Source: Hyalella azteca (taxonomy: Eukaryota > Arthropoda > Malacostraca > Amphipoda > Hyalellidae). From it: a stretch of DNA of 64,000 nt. The DNA is taken from positions 1 to 64,000 of the forward strand of contig NW_025935713.1 in NCBI RefSeq assembly GCF_000764305.2, given 5' to 3'. How positions within the stretch are numbered: the first letter of the stretch is position 1; each line of letters begins with the position of its first letter. The notes beneath the pieces were generated by a model. The model was not told where the DNA came from, did not search any database, and saw nothing but the letters and a program-made list of their open reading frames with translations. Below are positions 11,581 to 22,705 of this stretch, piece by piece. The position numbers and the translations under genes were made by a program.

Positions 11581-11602
11581 TGTTGGTAATTTAGCGTGCA
11601 TT

Positions 11603-13474
11603 TCATGCAGCACGTACAGTGAAGCGGCAGTGTGTTGGGTCGGCGTCCAAAGGAAGGTTGGCTGGGATCTTCACTGGCTTAATCTCAATCAAGTGCTTCA
11701 CGGAATAGAGCTTCTCATTCATTTCTGGCACATTTTTAACAATCACAACATCTCCACACTGAAACAAAAATTCAAGTATGCATCTTAATTGTTAGGAAAT
11801 ATATTTCATAATATTTTGAAGTCGGCCAGTCTTGTTACATAAAAGTTTGAAGTAATTCACTCGAATGGAGCACTAGAATTTAGTGTCTATAGTACAGTAC
11901 AAAATTACACATTTAAACAAAATGCTTCAGATTCATCAAGCAGCCTTGCCTTAGCAAATGTCAATAGTATATTAGACTATTAGTAGAGTATTAGACTATT
12001 AGTAGACTATTATTATTTCCCATCTATTTGGAAAATTTTAAGCTATTTCACACATCAATCATTAGAAATCCAGCAAAATGCTGTAATTATACACCAATTA
12101 TTGTACCAATTTGATTAAAATTGTCTTCCCAGGAATTATTCTATGAATGGAGATTCTGAATTAAAGGAATGGTGGCAGACCAAAATTAAGGCATCAAACT
12201 AATCAAGAATCTACAGCCAATGAGAAATTACACATTAGGACACATAGATACACTCACACATAGTTAACTTACAGAAAAGCGATTGATAAGGCCAAGTTCT
12301 TCAAGTATTTCCCTGTACCACCACTCCATTCTTATACCAAATCTTGCTCGCCGCACCATGAAAAGAGGGGATATTTCTTCCTTAGGGAGAGTCTCCACAT
12401 TGTCTGGATCACTGCAAGAATAAGCTTTACATTTTCAGAAAACAGAAGATAAGCCTTAATTGTACTTGACATGTAGAAATAAATTGCAATCAAATGGGAC
12501 ATCACTACAGCCTTCACAATACTAAATCCAAAGTCAGCTCATAAACCAATTCAAGTAAAAATTACAAAGTTTTTTTTTCAAGTGGAAGATAACATGGAAT
12601 GAAACTCTTAAGTCGGCAAGCATAAAATGTATCATAAATATTGCAACAAACCTTTCCTGCAATTTCAAATTGACCAGCAATGACACTTACGCAGGATAAT
12701 AATCAAATCCATAGTAGCGCAAGCCACCATCAGGTAACTTTTGAGGGTAGTCAATTAGAGGGTCGTCAGGTAAGGGGTGACTGCATTCTCCTGATGACCA
12801 CAGTGCTTGGTCAACTCCTTTGTTGGCTTGCGGCTAGAACACATAAATGAGAACATGGAGGCAAACCTCAAGCAAGACTAGTCTGTGATAAGTAACTTCA
12901 AACATGAGAAAAATGGAAAAATTATTATTTATAACATATTGTATTTTTGTGAAATAATTAATTTATTAAGTATGCCATGATCACAAAAAAATGAATATAT
13001 TATTCTGTTGCAACATTTTAAATTTAAATCAGTAGAAATGTATTTAATTTAGATTGCAGCCATTATATTACAACAAATTAGACGAGACAAATTTTGTTAA
13101 TTTATTATTAATTAAGTAGTAATTTGTATTTCTCACAATAACAATTGGATTTGTTAGAAATTATATTTCATTAATATATTAGGGATGAAACAATTAAAAA
13201 TATAGAACAGATTAACTAATAGAAACTTGATCAAGAAACTAACCTTGTATTCAAATTTTGCATATCTTGAAGGCCTAACACGAAACTTTGAAGGTACAAA
13301 TCTTGGCACAATATACTTGTCAAAAGGCTTGGGTGTAGGAGGAGTTTTATTGCGCCGCACAACCTTATACCGAACTGGATTCAGGAGATGACTCTTTGGT
13401 ACTGGTAGCACAGGACCAATTCTGCCTGACACTATACCAAAAATTTTTGGCAGGCAAGTTTGGAAAATTGCCAT
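11603..13474 (-). CDS. mRpL30: Mitochondrial ribosomal protein uL30m (mRpL30), four exons
   Basis: Structural protein of the large mitochondrial ribosomal subunit, acting in mitochondrial translation. Coding exons are 13474-13244, 12833-12691, 12411-12273 and 11758-11603. All introns are GT-AG and all junctions are in phase, giving 222 residues. The start chosen is the first ATG after an AG acceptor-like site; the basic N-terminus (MAIFQTCLPKIFG...) fits a mitochondrial import signal. Exon 3 encodes SPLFMVRRARFGIRMEWW and REILEELGL, and exon 4 encodes NVPEMNEKLYSVKHLIEIKP. These line up with the uL30 fold of animal MRPL30, whose equivalent is an 'RIKSTRRRP..KMLGL..VKHLIRIKPLKLP' pattern. The protein is longer than human MRPL30 (161 residues) because of the N-terminal extension. 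The C-terminus after the LPLDADP segment is short, ending RAA before TGA. A probable ATTAAA signal lies near 11509 within a duplicated 3' region. Confidence 0.88.
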
Positions 13475-14611
13475 AATAAATTGTTTTGACCTGAAAATAG
13501 TTAAAATTGCATTGATATGGTGGAATTTGGGAAAATGTCACCATGTTTAGTAAGCAAGGTACTGTTTATATAAGGTATTTACATGTTATTTTGTAAAATG
13601 TGTCTGTCTGTGGCAAAGAACCTCACTGATCATCAGTCATTTTGATCATAATGCATGTGCATCCATGCCAATTGGCCAACACATTGCCCATAACAATCAT
13701 GTTGAAGGTCTTTGCAAGGGCTATATTGTATGGAATCTCCAAAAAATTAGATATGCTATTGGTGAGGTGCCAGATGCAAAAAAGTGTCCCAAATTACCCC
13801 TGGGAACTGGGCAATTTGGGACACTAGCAATAAAACTTGATAAATGTTTGAACCACTTTCCTTACTAGGGCTAGACTAGACTATGTCTGTCCTAATTGTC
13901 CTTTTCCCTGCCTCTGAGCAGGTGCTAAGATCTCATTGTCAGAAATTAATTAGCTAAGAGAGAGATCAAAAGGGTTATTACCAGCAAGATAACCCCCAAA
14001 ATCATTTCCTCTGGACAAGCCAGTCCTTTAGGGAGGCCAGCTCAGGCTGTTCTCCCAAAACCAAAGCTTGGAAATCAGTTAGGAATTCTGGATAGGTAAC
14101 ATGTTCTTACATTTATAGAAGAAAATGGATCGAAAAGCCCACCACGTTACACTTTCCACTGCAGTGACAATTGATACACTGAGCTGATCAGAAACTGCCG
14201 TGGTTTCAATATCACGCGTGGTTTGGAATCCAATACTAGGTCAGCGACATCTTACTCAATTACATTCAATTGTCGTTTATCCATAGCAGACAAATTTTTG
14301 CAATGAATTTGTTCTAATATAAAAAAAATATGTCAACATTTGCAGAAAATTCTCACTATTTCACCAATGCCAACAAAGTTTTCAAAACCACACGAAATGA
14401 TATCACATTTCAAGACCCCACAATAAACTGCAAATATTTCACAGGCCACATGGCATAAGGCACTCGTGCCGTGATGTTAACAGAAGGCAAGATGCCATCG
14501 CCAAGACAGGGTGCAAACCTTGTTTTGGTAATGTCAAGTGTTACTTCACAATAAATAAATTTGATTTATATTTCACACTGAGATTTAAATGATGAAAAGT
14601 TGTTTCAAAAC
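13475..14611. other. Upstream region of mRpL30, no supported gene
   Basis: The mRpL30 promoter and 5' UTR should lie here, but no clear core promoter motif is visible. An acceptor-like TTTTCAG at about 13490 hints at a 5' non-coding exon. A small palindrome with GTCCCAAATT arms occurs at 13787-13822. The rest is AT-rich. Confidence 0.45.
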
Positions 14612-14615
14612 TTAA

Positions 14616-15909
14616 CCCTTTCACGCCTGAATTATCTTGCGATCCAAAATAAAATATTTTTATGCTAAAAATGAGTTATTTAGGTGTTAAATATTACAGA
14701 AAGAACAATAGTTATGAAATATTCCTTTATTGGAAAAAGTTACAAAATGTTGCCTTTTGTCTACATCCGGCAGATATAGACAATTTCGAATGGCTACTTA
14801 GTATGGTATTGAACATAGCAAGATTTAGTTCTAGTAAGGCACAAACCTACATTACATTTGTTGCACATTACTTTAGTGAAACCTTTCACACAAAACTTGC
14901 ATCTATGTTTTGTTTCAGCAATAAATGGCAAATGACCAATATTGTCGAAACGTACAGCGTCTAATGAATGTGAGAGAAGATACTCCAACACCAAGGTCAT
15001 CATTTTTCTGAGATTTGCCTGTATATATCTCGAAGTCATAAACAAACCCACTTGATCCTGCTCGTGATATTACTTCGTATCCCCATTTGTGAGGTTTTTT
15101 TGGATTGTATTGTTTCAAAGATATGCGAGCTTTTGTGGGAATGATTTGCTCGTCTACTACTTGATGTTCTTCCTGTGATACCTTCCGGCAATTTGTTCTG
15201 ACAGATTCAATTATGGGTCTTATTTTGAATAACTTGTCAAAATCGGGATCATCTCTGGTCTTCTGTTGCGTGTTGTCGTTGAAATGAATATATCTCTTTA
15301 TCTCTTCAAACTTATCTCTACTCATGATAGTCAAGTGTTCTGTGTTAGATCTACTTGGTCCCGGCTGCTCATAAGACATGATGGATCTGCAATATAATAT
15401 AAGGAATAACTACTTAGGACTACAAAAATATCATTGGTAATCAAGGAAATAGTTAGTGCTGCCACGGTGCTCTTTTACTCAGTTGTTTACCAACTTGTGA
15501 ATTACTGCCGGATGTAGCAAATAAGCTACATATCATTTCAAAACCTTAGATTTCAAAATGTTCATGTTATATAATATTTTTGACAATTTAATATCTTACT
15601 ATGCATCATTACCTATACAATGAGTATGATTTGCACTAAGATAATCATTTGGAAATATTTTCTATCGCGATATCAAATAATGAAAAAACAGCGTAACACT
15701 CACCAGACTCAGGAACGTGTTTTGACGCGTCTTCTCTCGATCATAGCTGTCATACTACTGACGCAACGAAGCAAATCTTAGTTCCACTTTGTAGCTGTTG
15801 ATGCACTCTTTGCAACGGCGTTTAAAAATATCCTAGATTGTAGTTAGAAATGCCATAAAAATAGACTAGAATTTAATGTAGATTACAGTCTACATCCGTC
15901 CTGAAAGGG
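14616..15909 (-). mobile_element. piggyBac element, internally deleted
   Basis: Exact TTAA flanks both ends (14612-14615 and 15910-15913). The inverted ends share CCCTTTCA, extending to CCCTTTCACGCCTGA on the left and CCCTTTCAGGACGG on the right. The minus-strand frame 15379-14915 encodes piggyBac transposase (MSRDKFEEIKRYIHFNDNT; VDEQIIPTKARISLKQYNPK; WGYEVISRAGSSGFVYDFEI). The C-terminal part reappears in another frame at about 14985-14794 (LDAVRFDNIGHLPF and a Cys-rich RCKFC..MCNKCNVGLC zinc-binding tail). Roughly 200 codons between them, including the second and third catalytic Asp, are missing, so the enzyme is dead but the ends are intact. Confidence 0.88.
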
Positions 15910-17708
15910 TTAAAGGCCTATTGATATCATCCAGACAGGCATAGAATATATCTACTTGCCAAGCCACAACTGAGCTTCTCAAGCTGTGGTTTTATAAATT
16001 TGCCAGCTCTGATTCCATTTCTTTGAGCCGTGATTCCATTTCTTCAAGCCGCGAATTCCATATCTTGGCCATGAAAAGCCATTTACAAGCTGCAAACTTA
16101 TTTACAAAGTCCGTCCACGTTTTGCAGTTGCCCCAAATCTCTAATTTTGTCCTAAAAACAGTCGAACAGCAAAACTGACATTTGTTTCACTTAAGTGGCA
16201 ACTGACCTGTGAACATGTGAAAATGCAGTCTGACTGCCCGAACGTGACGGCTGCTTTACAATTTTTAGGAAACGTTTTGGGTTGGCATGTTATTACATTC
16301 TGCAGGATATTTTGGCAGCAGCGTTGATTGTGCATTGGCAGTGTCAGATTGTGCTGTCATTGATCAAGTTTAATATTTTATGAAATATGTTTTCAAAGTG
16401 TAAACTGCAATTTTTTCAATCAAACAAAAATACATGACATTCGAGCCACAAGATTTTGCACCTACTGAAATTACAGTCCAACGGGGTAATAAGGGGCAGT
16501 CCTCTGACATTTGTAGAAATGTTGTAGCAGCTAAACTACCTAATCAAAATTTGGCAAAACTAAAAATAGAGGCATAAAGTTCAACATTTTTACTATATAA
16601 GCCATTTTCTTAGTGCATGATCAAGCCATGCCCATGAGAGAATTCAATATATAGCATAAAGCAAGTTAAGAAATCATACATTTATTACCTCTAAAAAATC
16701 ACTGAAAAAAGAGTGAAAAATGAGATTTTGGAAAAAGTACCTCTGCTAAGGTCTGTAGCAAAAAAATATTTGTTGTATTAAAAAGTTTTACTTACATAAA
16801 AGTGGCACACTGGTGTTGGCTTAAAGAAGTGATTGACAGAATTTGCATATCTCATTCAAAAAAAAAAAAAATTGCGGCCACTTCTGCAAAACGGGGTAAT
16901 ATGGGACACCCCTAAAAATGCATTTACAGTAGAACCTTGGTTTGCAAATTCTCCAGTTAACAAAAAAATAAATTAACAACAAAGAATTTTTATTACATCT
17001 AACTTGCTCAGTGAAAAAAATTTAACTTGACAAAAAATTAATGCATTATCAGTCATCACAAAATTGGGCATAGAATGTCATAGGTAAAATTGAGCACTGG
17101 GCAGCAAAAAATGAAAAGTAAGTAACCTATACTATGATTTATTTCTCAAAAAAATATGATGGTTGTCACTAAAATATTCCTTTCTGTTTCAGGTACGTTT
17201 TTTCCGATCTTTTTCATTATAGTGAAATCACTTGACTTGATTAAAATTGCGCAAAATTACAAGTCATCCTGTAAGCTTACAGATACAGAAGAAATGCTAT
17301 ATGGCTACTGATTTGAAGCTTGCAGTAGGCAAGGTCATTGTCAATGCTCAATGGCATGTCCATGGATATGGTATTTCAGATCAATAATACTATAATGTAT
17401 GGATAAGGTAATATCATATCAATAAAGAAAAAACAAGTAAAAAATAAAAATCACAGAAAATATAATTTTTCCTACATTTACATCATCTACAAAGGAAGAG
17501 GAGGAATTCAGAGTACTCTTTGTAATGGATGAGGACACTCAGCATGCTTCAAATATTTTAAAATCACGTTTTATTTCAAGTGTCCCTTATTACCCCATTT
17601 CCAGAAAAATTCGAGAGGCTTTTATATTGCGTCCAACACCTTACAAATAGCATATGGAATTTTTTAAGAGATGCCATATGATAGTCCTGCAAACGCAAAG
17701 AACTTTAA

Positions 17709-17966
17709 GGGGAGCGTCTACCCTAAAATTGAAAATTTTCACTTTTTCGGTTTTTATACTCATTTTAAAGCTGACATTCTGCCCTATCCAACGGTACCAC
17801 TGCCATATCTGTACGTTGATTTATGATTTCACAACATTTCATGAAAGGAAGGCGGGTGGGGGAGTTCTTTAAGTAATTAGATAGGAACTAATTAGCTGCT
17901 GAGCTCTTTAAGTATAGTGTCTACTTGAGTTGTGCTGCAGTTACGTGTTTAGTCTCATCTTAAAGC
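17709..17966 (+). mobile_element. TTAA MITE left end, cut by adapter junction
   Basis: TTAA (17705-17708) is followed by GGGGAGCGTCTACCCTAAAA, matching an end of the element at 49370-50256, with shared internal words such as CATCTTAAAG, CCAACGGTACCA and CGTTGATTTATG. The match stops where the Nextera adapter begins. Confidence 0.72.
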
Positions 17967-18004
17967 CTGTCTCTTATACACATCTAGATGTGTATAAGAG
18001 ACAG
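17967..18004. other. Nextera mate-pair junction adapter (artefact)
   Basis: Exactly CTGTCTCTTATACACATCT followed immediately by its reverse complement. This is the joined pair of 19-bp Tn5 mosaic ends produced when Nextera mate-pair fragments are circularised. It is not biological sequence. Flanking DNA may come from places kilobases apart. Confidence 0.97.
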
Positions 18005-18477
18005 GAGCTTATTTCCCAAACAGGGTTAACTATTTTGTGACCCTTCTTTACATAGGTTTTCTTTAAAAATTAGTCAGTAATTCATTATTTGCAGAAGAGG
18101 GTTGAAACAAACACTGAAATGACAGGCAGTGATTGCTCTAACATATTCTTTTGTCAAATTAAATTCAGTGCAATTAGAATGCACGCCATGGGCTGGTCCT
18201 TTCTTACCCCATGAAGGCTGCGATCCTGTCTTACCCCATTTGACTATACTCACTGCAGTGAGTGACAGAGAGCGCATTTTCTCGTCGACGAAAACTAGAG
18301 GTCACGGACGGACGGACAGATGGACAGACAGACAGACATGGCAAGCACAATAGAGCATTTTTCCAAAAATGAGAAACTGCGCTAAAAACGCTCAAAACCG
18401 TCCCTTATTACCCCACTTGACTGTATGTGATATTAGTACAGCAATATTTCAGAAAAAATAGGATTTTACCAGCCCTG

Positions 18478-20722
18478 CATCCAGTCTTCCAGATATATAT
18501 GATGATATTATCTAAATAACTTCACTTCAGATTCTGAATAATTTTATCTCCCAATTCCATCGCAGAGTTTTTGAATGCCTTGTGTCATTTAGAAAATGTT
18601 TGTTGTTTAGAAGCGGCAATTACTGCATTAAATAACTCACTGAGCACTTACTACTTAGGCATGTACCATGTCATCATTGTCACAAATTAAATAATTAATG
18701 TAAATTTAATTTATTTCTACAGCTATAGCTAGTAAAAATGAGCAGCATGAGAAATAAGGTAAAATTGTCATCCATTATCTTGACTTGACTTCCAAATTTG
18801 TAAATGTTAATTTGTTTGGTTAGACTTAGTAACTTAGAAAATATTGTTAACTAATTATTTTTTAGTCTAACTCTAATTGAAATCTAATTGAAATCAACCT
18901 CCATTTTCTCAACTCTTGAGTACAACTTTAATCCCACCTATAGTCCTATTTTTATCATTTTTTTATATTATTCTATTTTTATTTTATCTTAGCGGACTTA
19001 GCCTAACTAAAGTTTTTGGACCAAAAACGTGGAGGCCAGGTGGTGGACTCAGGATTGCAGGAGACTTGAAGTAGGCTATATATACTGTGTATTGCAAAAG
19101 TTGAAAATTTTATTAGCCAAAACGACATGTTTGAGAAGTGCAAACCGCAATTTTTCCAATAAAACAAAAATTTATTACATAAGAGCAGCAAGATTTCATA
19201 CCTGCTGAAATTATATGATATTAGAGGCTTAGAGCCGCGATATTTCAGAAAAAATAGGACTTTTCCAGGCCTGATTTATTATTTAGGTATTTATAAGAAC
19301 AGGCAAAGAGAGAGAGCTGCTGCCTCTGTTTGATCTGAACTTCTGAAGGAGTGAAGCCACGCTCTTCTGCTATACAAAACTTTAGCGCGACCTCCCTTTT
19401 CAGTGGAAGGAGAGTTAAATCAACAACAATTAAAGATGGGAAAAAACGTCAAAGAAGAAAGTATTTATTCTTTCTGAACAGTGTTCATGGGAACACCCCA
19501 AAATTAATCTTGCGAATAGTAAACTGGTTCGAGCTGCTGCCCGTTGGAAGTCCTCGGAAATCTGGAGCAAGAGCTTCACCTGGCCAGCGCAAGCCAGCCA
19601 GCCTCGAGGCTCGAGCCAGGTAGCACAGAGAAACAGACGTGCTAAGTTCCGTGCCGCCCATCCTGTCAAAATAAATGCCAACTGATTTTAATGAATCGAA
19701 AGCCAAAAGAGAAAATTGGAACAAGCTGAATGTTAGGGTTCTAAATATTAACTGCTTAAATTTATGAACCTAGCTGCTATGCTCTCTAAATTTTAAATGA
19801 TAATCTTAGAATAATAGATTTATACAACAAATTTGGCTTTCAAAGGTATATAGTATATATTTCAGTTGGAAGACAAGATGGGTTTTATTATTTGGGTTGA
19901 GAGTGGTCAGTAGTGAAGGGGAAATGGTTATCCATAATGGAAACTGGCCGGGGCTACAAGTTGCCACAACTGACAAGACCCTGAGCGGCGGCTGAGCCTA
20001 AGTGATGGACAACCAACCTGCAGCATCCGGTCCTCTCCACCGACTCCACAGCTCTCGCACAGACCTGTCCTCCGTAAGAAGACAAGCTGATGCCGAAGTC
20101 CCCAGGTCATTCACCGTCATCGGTCATTCCAGCACCTCGAGGCCGCCATCTCAGACGAGACGCACGCTGAAGGTCTCACTCCATCACGTAGACGTCGAGG
20201 ACAATGCGCAAAGGTGTGGCGTCATTGGCAGTCGTAATGGATCTGTCTGCTAAGACTGCTGGGTGTTTCTGAATTGGACTAGAGGTTTGAGTTTAGCTTC
20301 TATCTTCAAATGTGGATTTGAAGAAATGCGGAAGGTTACCCACACTACAGCAAGAAATGTTGGGAAACTGTAGCCGGCCAAATAAACTTACAACTAACTC
20401 AGAACCAAACAATAAACGTCCAACTGGAAATATCTTAGTCAAGATAATTTTATACATCTGCACTGCTCAGGCTTCAGCCGCTTATGGCGGCGGGGCCGGC
20501 AGTCGGCACGACATTTGAAGTTAACAATCTCGTCGATTGTCACGCTATTGATAAATTCTTAGGTTTCTACAAGACTACAGATAGAGAATTCCTAACGTCT
20601 GTTGTCGACACTCGACGGCAGCAGCACAAAGTGCCTCAAACGGGAATCCCCTGGTAATTTGTAGCCTGTAGGTTTTTGGATGAATGCGGAGCCGCGGACG
20701 CCGGAGGAAGTCGGACGGCCGC
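18478..20722. other. Repeat-rich intergenic region, no intact gene
   Basis: A 5'-truncated copy of the CAGG hAT family lies at about 19050-19273 (right end CCAGGCCTG). At 19400-19800 a Lys/Arg-rich frame is followed by a LNVRVLNINCLNL-like stretch, which may be the junction between ORF1 and the endonuclease start of a LINE (weak). GC-rich sequence at 19930-20250 has open frames on both strands with no domain I recognise. A GACA/GACG run lies near 18305-18338. Confidence 0.45.
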
Positions 20723-22216
20723 ACCGGTCGGACAAAAGCGCGTGGACGTTAGCGTGGGTTACAGCGTGGGCCAGCCCGGCCCTGAACCTGCCCTATCCCA
20801 GCTCTCCCTTTAGCCACGTTTTATTCCCTCAATTCGTAATCAATAATTATGATATTTAATACATGGTTTCACATGCTTATTGCGCAGTCGTGACGATTTT
20901 TTTTATAATTTTAACTCATCTACTTTGCAAATAAAACGGTAAAACGGGCGCAAACGGGCAAATTCCGTCACGTAGCCACATTTTATTCCCTCAATTCGTA
21001 ACCAATAATTATGAAATTTAATATATGCTTTCACATGCTTATTGCGCAGTCGCGACGATTTTTTTTTATAATTTTAACTCATCTACTTTGCGAATAAAAT
21101 GGTGAAACGGGTGCAAACGGGCAAATTTCGTCACGTAGCCACGTTTTCTTCCCTCAATTCGTAACCAATAATTATGAAATTTAATATATGCTTTCACATG
21201 CTTATTGCGCAGTCGCGACTATTTTTTTTATAATTTTAACTCATCTACTTTGCAAATAAAACGGTAAAACGGGTGCAAACGGGCAAATTCTGTCACGTAG
21301 CCACGTTTTATTCCCTCAATTTGTAACCAATAATTATGAAATTTAATACATGGTTTCACATGCTTATTGCACAGTCGTGACGATTTTTTTATAATTTTAA
21401 CTCATCTCCTTTGCAAATAAAACGGTAAAACGGGTGCAAACGGGCAAATTCCGTACCGTAGCCACGTTTTATTCCCTCAATTCGTAATCAATAATTATGA
21501 AATTTAATACATGGTTTCACATGCTTATTGCGCAGTCGCGACGATTTTTGTTACATTCTTATACCCTCCCGCTTTCAATTGGAATAGAAAATATGATTTT
21601 TCACCTCCAGTCAAACGCTCTGCTTGGGCAGTTACGAGCACCGTTCGTGTTTCGTGAACATTACCATTTAGATTTTATCTGATTCCCTCAGTGTACGGCG
21701 CGCACTTCAAACTGATTAGCATCGCTCCATTCCCTGGATATTTGCGAACAAGTGTAAGTTTTTACAATTACATTCCTGATTACGACAGTGGGCGAATTTA
21801 AATAATAATGAAGAGGTACTTTCATTTGCTAGATAATGTGTTGAATACACTTGTGAGTTGTGACGAAGGTTGAATTGACAGACAGTTAGTACCTACCATT
21901 TCAATTCTAAATCTACTGCCAACTGCCAAATTTGTTTTGCGACTAATATTTCATGTATCTTATTACTGGTATGTCCGATTGAATAACTGTCAGGCATCAA
22001 ATCACTCCATTGCAGTGATTGCACCAACGTTGCCTCAACTTGCCTGGTTGCCATAGCACTTTTGTTGCCAGCTTCCAAAAGAAGGCTTAAGAAGCTATTT
22101 ATTAAAAATATTGCAAAACTCTCTAGCATCTAAATTAATAATAATAAATTTCAATTCTAAACAGTATCATGCAGTTGTCATTGATGAGCTGTGAATTAAA
22201 TGCAGTCTCTGCTAGA
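20723..22216 (+). repeat. Left arm of a long inverted repeat
   Basis: About 1494 bp that is the reverse complement of 26670-27539 except for four extra tandem units. The shared outer terminus is ACCGGTCGGACAAAAGCGCG. The flanking bases just outside the two arms do not match, so the boundary is sharp. The arms share many long identical blocks, for example around ATTCCCTGGATATTTGCGAA. No target duplication was recognised. Confidence 0.82.
20813..21545 (+). repeat. Five tandem ~162-bp units
   Basis: Units begin with GCCACGTTTTATTCCCTCAA or a close variant at about 20813, 20975, 21136, 21299 and 21460 (last partial). Each holds GTTTCACATGCTTATTGCGC or a close variant and AAACGGGTGCAAACGGGCAA. 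The opposite arm of the inverted repeat has only one unit. Confidence 0.9.
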
Positions 22217-22255
22217 CTGCTGCTAAGCCAGACTGCCAGGCCTCCATGCCATGAT

Positions 22256-22648
22256 GCCTGCCAGGGTGCAGAGGGTACAAGGCTGCAAGCAGCCTTGCCA
22301 CAATATGGTTTTTAGCCCAAAGCATTGCCAGCAATTTTCAAGAACTGTCGCCATGTAATTTTTAATAAGAAAGTGATGCAAGCTACTTTAACTCCCTTAC
22401 TCTCCATGCACGGCAACACTTAGCCTACACACATTGCAACTGATTGCCGGACAAGCTTCACTGCATTCTGATCCATCTGGCATACCAGAAACCTTACTAT
22501 GTGTGCTTGCAGTCTTTCAGATTTACAGTAATTTCTAAAATGTCATAATTACAATCCAAATGTGTTGGCAATATCTTCAGAAGGCTTAATTTTTGCTGCT
22601 GATGCATCACAAATATCTTTTGATATTCACCCACTCTCTGCACTCTGT
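22256..22648. mobile_element. Diverged copy of the CCACTATGCAGAG hAT family
   Basis: The left end CCAGGGTGCAGAGGGT and right end ACCCACTCTCTGCACT, with shared interior words (GCCCAAAGC, TAATTTTTAAT, CCGGACAAGCTTC, AAACCTTACT), mark an old copy of the element at 30076-30629. No target duplication survives. Confidence 0.6.
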
Positions 22649-22705
22649 CTGCTGAGCTGAATTGCAATTTTCCTGCTTGTTTCTAAAATCTCGCGGCTCC
22701 AACGT

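Larger units (their letters stand above)
16474..18423. mobile_element. Tc1/mariner-type element inside the hAT copy
   Basis: It is flanked by TA on both sides. The left end is CAGTCCAACGGGGTAATAAG and the right end complements to CAGTCAAGTGGGGTAATAAG. The uninterrupted sequence at the equivalent place in the 31898-32459 copy confirms it as an insertion. No transposase frame was found. The interior includes part of a TTAA-type MITE (17709 onward) and then an adapter junction at 17967, so its true length and content are uncertain. Confidence 0.72.
15936..18477. mobile_element. hAT-type element carrying a mariner-type insertion
   Basis: The left end is CAGGCATAG and the right end complements to CAGGGCTGG. 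The flanking 8-bp duplications are CATCCAGA (15928-15935) and CATCCAGT (18478-18485), one mismatch. The body matches the element at 31898-32459 apart from the 1.95-kb insertion at 16474-18423. No transposase frame was seen. The size without the insert is about 0.59 kb, so it is non-autonomous. Confidence 0.78.

Noticed and set aside
14662..14964. Plus-strand 100-codon frame
   Set aside because: It is the antisense shadow of the piggyBac C-terminal region.
20813..21545. A CRISPR-like array
   Set aside because: Units are about 162 bp, adjacent and without unique spacers, and the genome is eukaryotic. It is a tandem repeat in a transposon-like arm.
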